Shown here piece by piece: positions 4,854 through 5,107 of a DNA stretch of 5,107 nucleotides. This DNA comes from JBDREF01 sp043820045 (GTDB lineage Bacteria > Planctomycetota > Phycisphaerae > Sedimentisphaerales > Anaerobacaceae), in assembly GCA_043820045.1 (NCBI GenBank), contig JBDREF010000440.1, positions 1 through 5,107 on the forward strand. The letters run 5' to 3'. The notes beneath the pieces are model-generated. The model saw nothing but the letters and a program-made list of their open reading frames with translations, was not told the DNA's origin and did no database searches. Both the position numbers and the translations under genes were made by a program. The first letter of the stretch is position 1; every line of letters starts with the position of its first letter.

Positions 4854-5107
4854 ATGGACAAGATAACAAAGGCATACCTCGATCGTGCTTCAGAGATAAT
4901 CGGTGAGCGCACTAAAAGCGAAATATTTCACGATGACACAGTAGTTGAAGCTTTGATTCAGGGGCGAACGATTAAAGAAGCCTTGTCAATCGCTGGAAAG
5001 AAGCATCCAGGCGAAGAGATCAAATGGGATGATGGGAATATTGGTGACATCGCGGCCCATTATGATTATCTAAGAGAACACGCTAATATTCTGAAGTCAC
5101 TCAAGAA
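4854..5107 (+). CDS. Unrecognised protein, 5' part (partial at window end)
   Basis: ATG 4854 follows AAGGGA (4842-4847) by six bases, a good ribosome site. The frame stays open for 84 codons to the window edge. The protein starts MDKITKAYLDRASEIIGER, looks largely helical and charged, and contains VVEALIQGRTIKEALSIAG and DIAAHYDYLREH. I recognise no family, signal peptide or membrane segment. Codon choice is AT-richer than in the triad, as in the intergenic sequence before it. It has its own likely promoter, so it may be an accessory neighbour and not an operon member. Confidence 0.75.
   Translation, partial: MDKITKAYLDRASEIIGERTKSEIFHDDTVVEALIQGRTIKEALSIAGKKHPGEEIKWDDGNIGDIAAHYDYLREHANILKSLK

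Overview
The window carries a compact, co-directional bacterial signalling operon: a TerY-type von Willebrand A (vWA) protein, a PP2C-family Ser/Thr phosphatase and a Ser/Thr-kinase-like protein with a C-terminal helix-hairpin-helix (HhH). This is the arrangement known as the TerY-phosphorylation triad (TerY-P), described from comparative genomics of tellurium-resistance/stress systems and often found near DNA-processing or defence genes. The host is a bacterium (Shine-Dalgarno sites, stop/start overlaps). Base composition is moderate, with GC-rich third positions in the triad and visibly AT-richer flanks. The taxon cannot be fixed; a proteobacterium or a Desulfovibrio-like lineage would fit, but this is only an impression.

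Layout: positions 1-167 hold the 3' end of an unrecognised gene. Positions 168-869 have no intact gene I can support. They hold what looks like gene debris: a P-loop start whose frame is lost at once, followed in another frame by the tail of a small calcium-binding-protein-like gene, then a 53-codon reading frame. A possible promoter lies near 759. At 870 a DUF4236 domain begins and runs without a stop into the vWA gene, whose own strong ribosome binding site and family-typical start are at 1089. PP2C starts at 1778 on the last base of the vWA stop codon, and the kinase starts at 2536, overlapping PP2C by 10 bases. A 38-codon frame starts at 4485 on the last base of the kinase stop. Positions 4602-4853 are intergenic, with overlapping inverted repeats and a plausible promoter. 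A new gene of unknown function starts at 4854 and runs off the end.

How the parts may work together (inference from family knowledge): the kinase phosphorylates and the phosphatase dephosphorylates one or more partners, while the metal-binding vWA protein is a likely scaffold or substrate. The kinase also has a predicted membrane hairpin, coiled coils and an HhH, so it could link membrane-associated signalling to nucleic acid. The most distinctive points are the DUF4236-vWA continuous frame, the kinase architecture and the decayed, repeat-flanked surroundings that suggest a mobile or recently inserted cassette.
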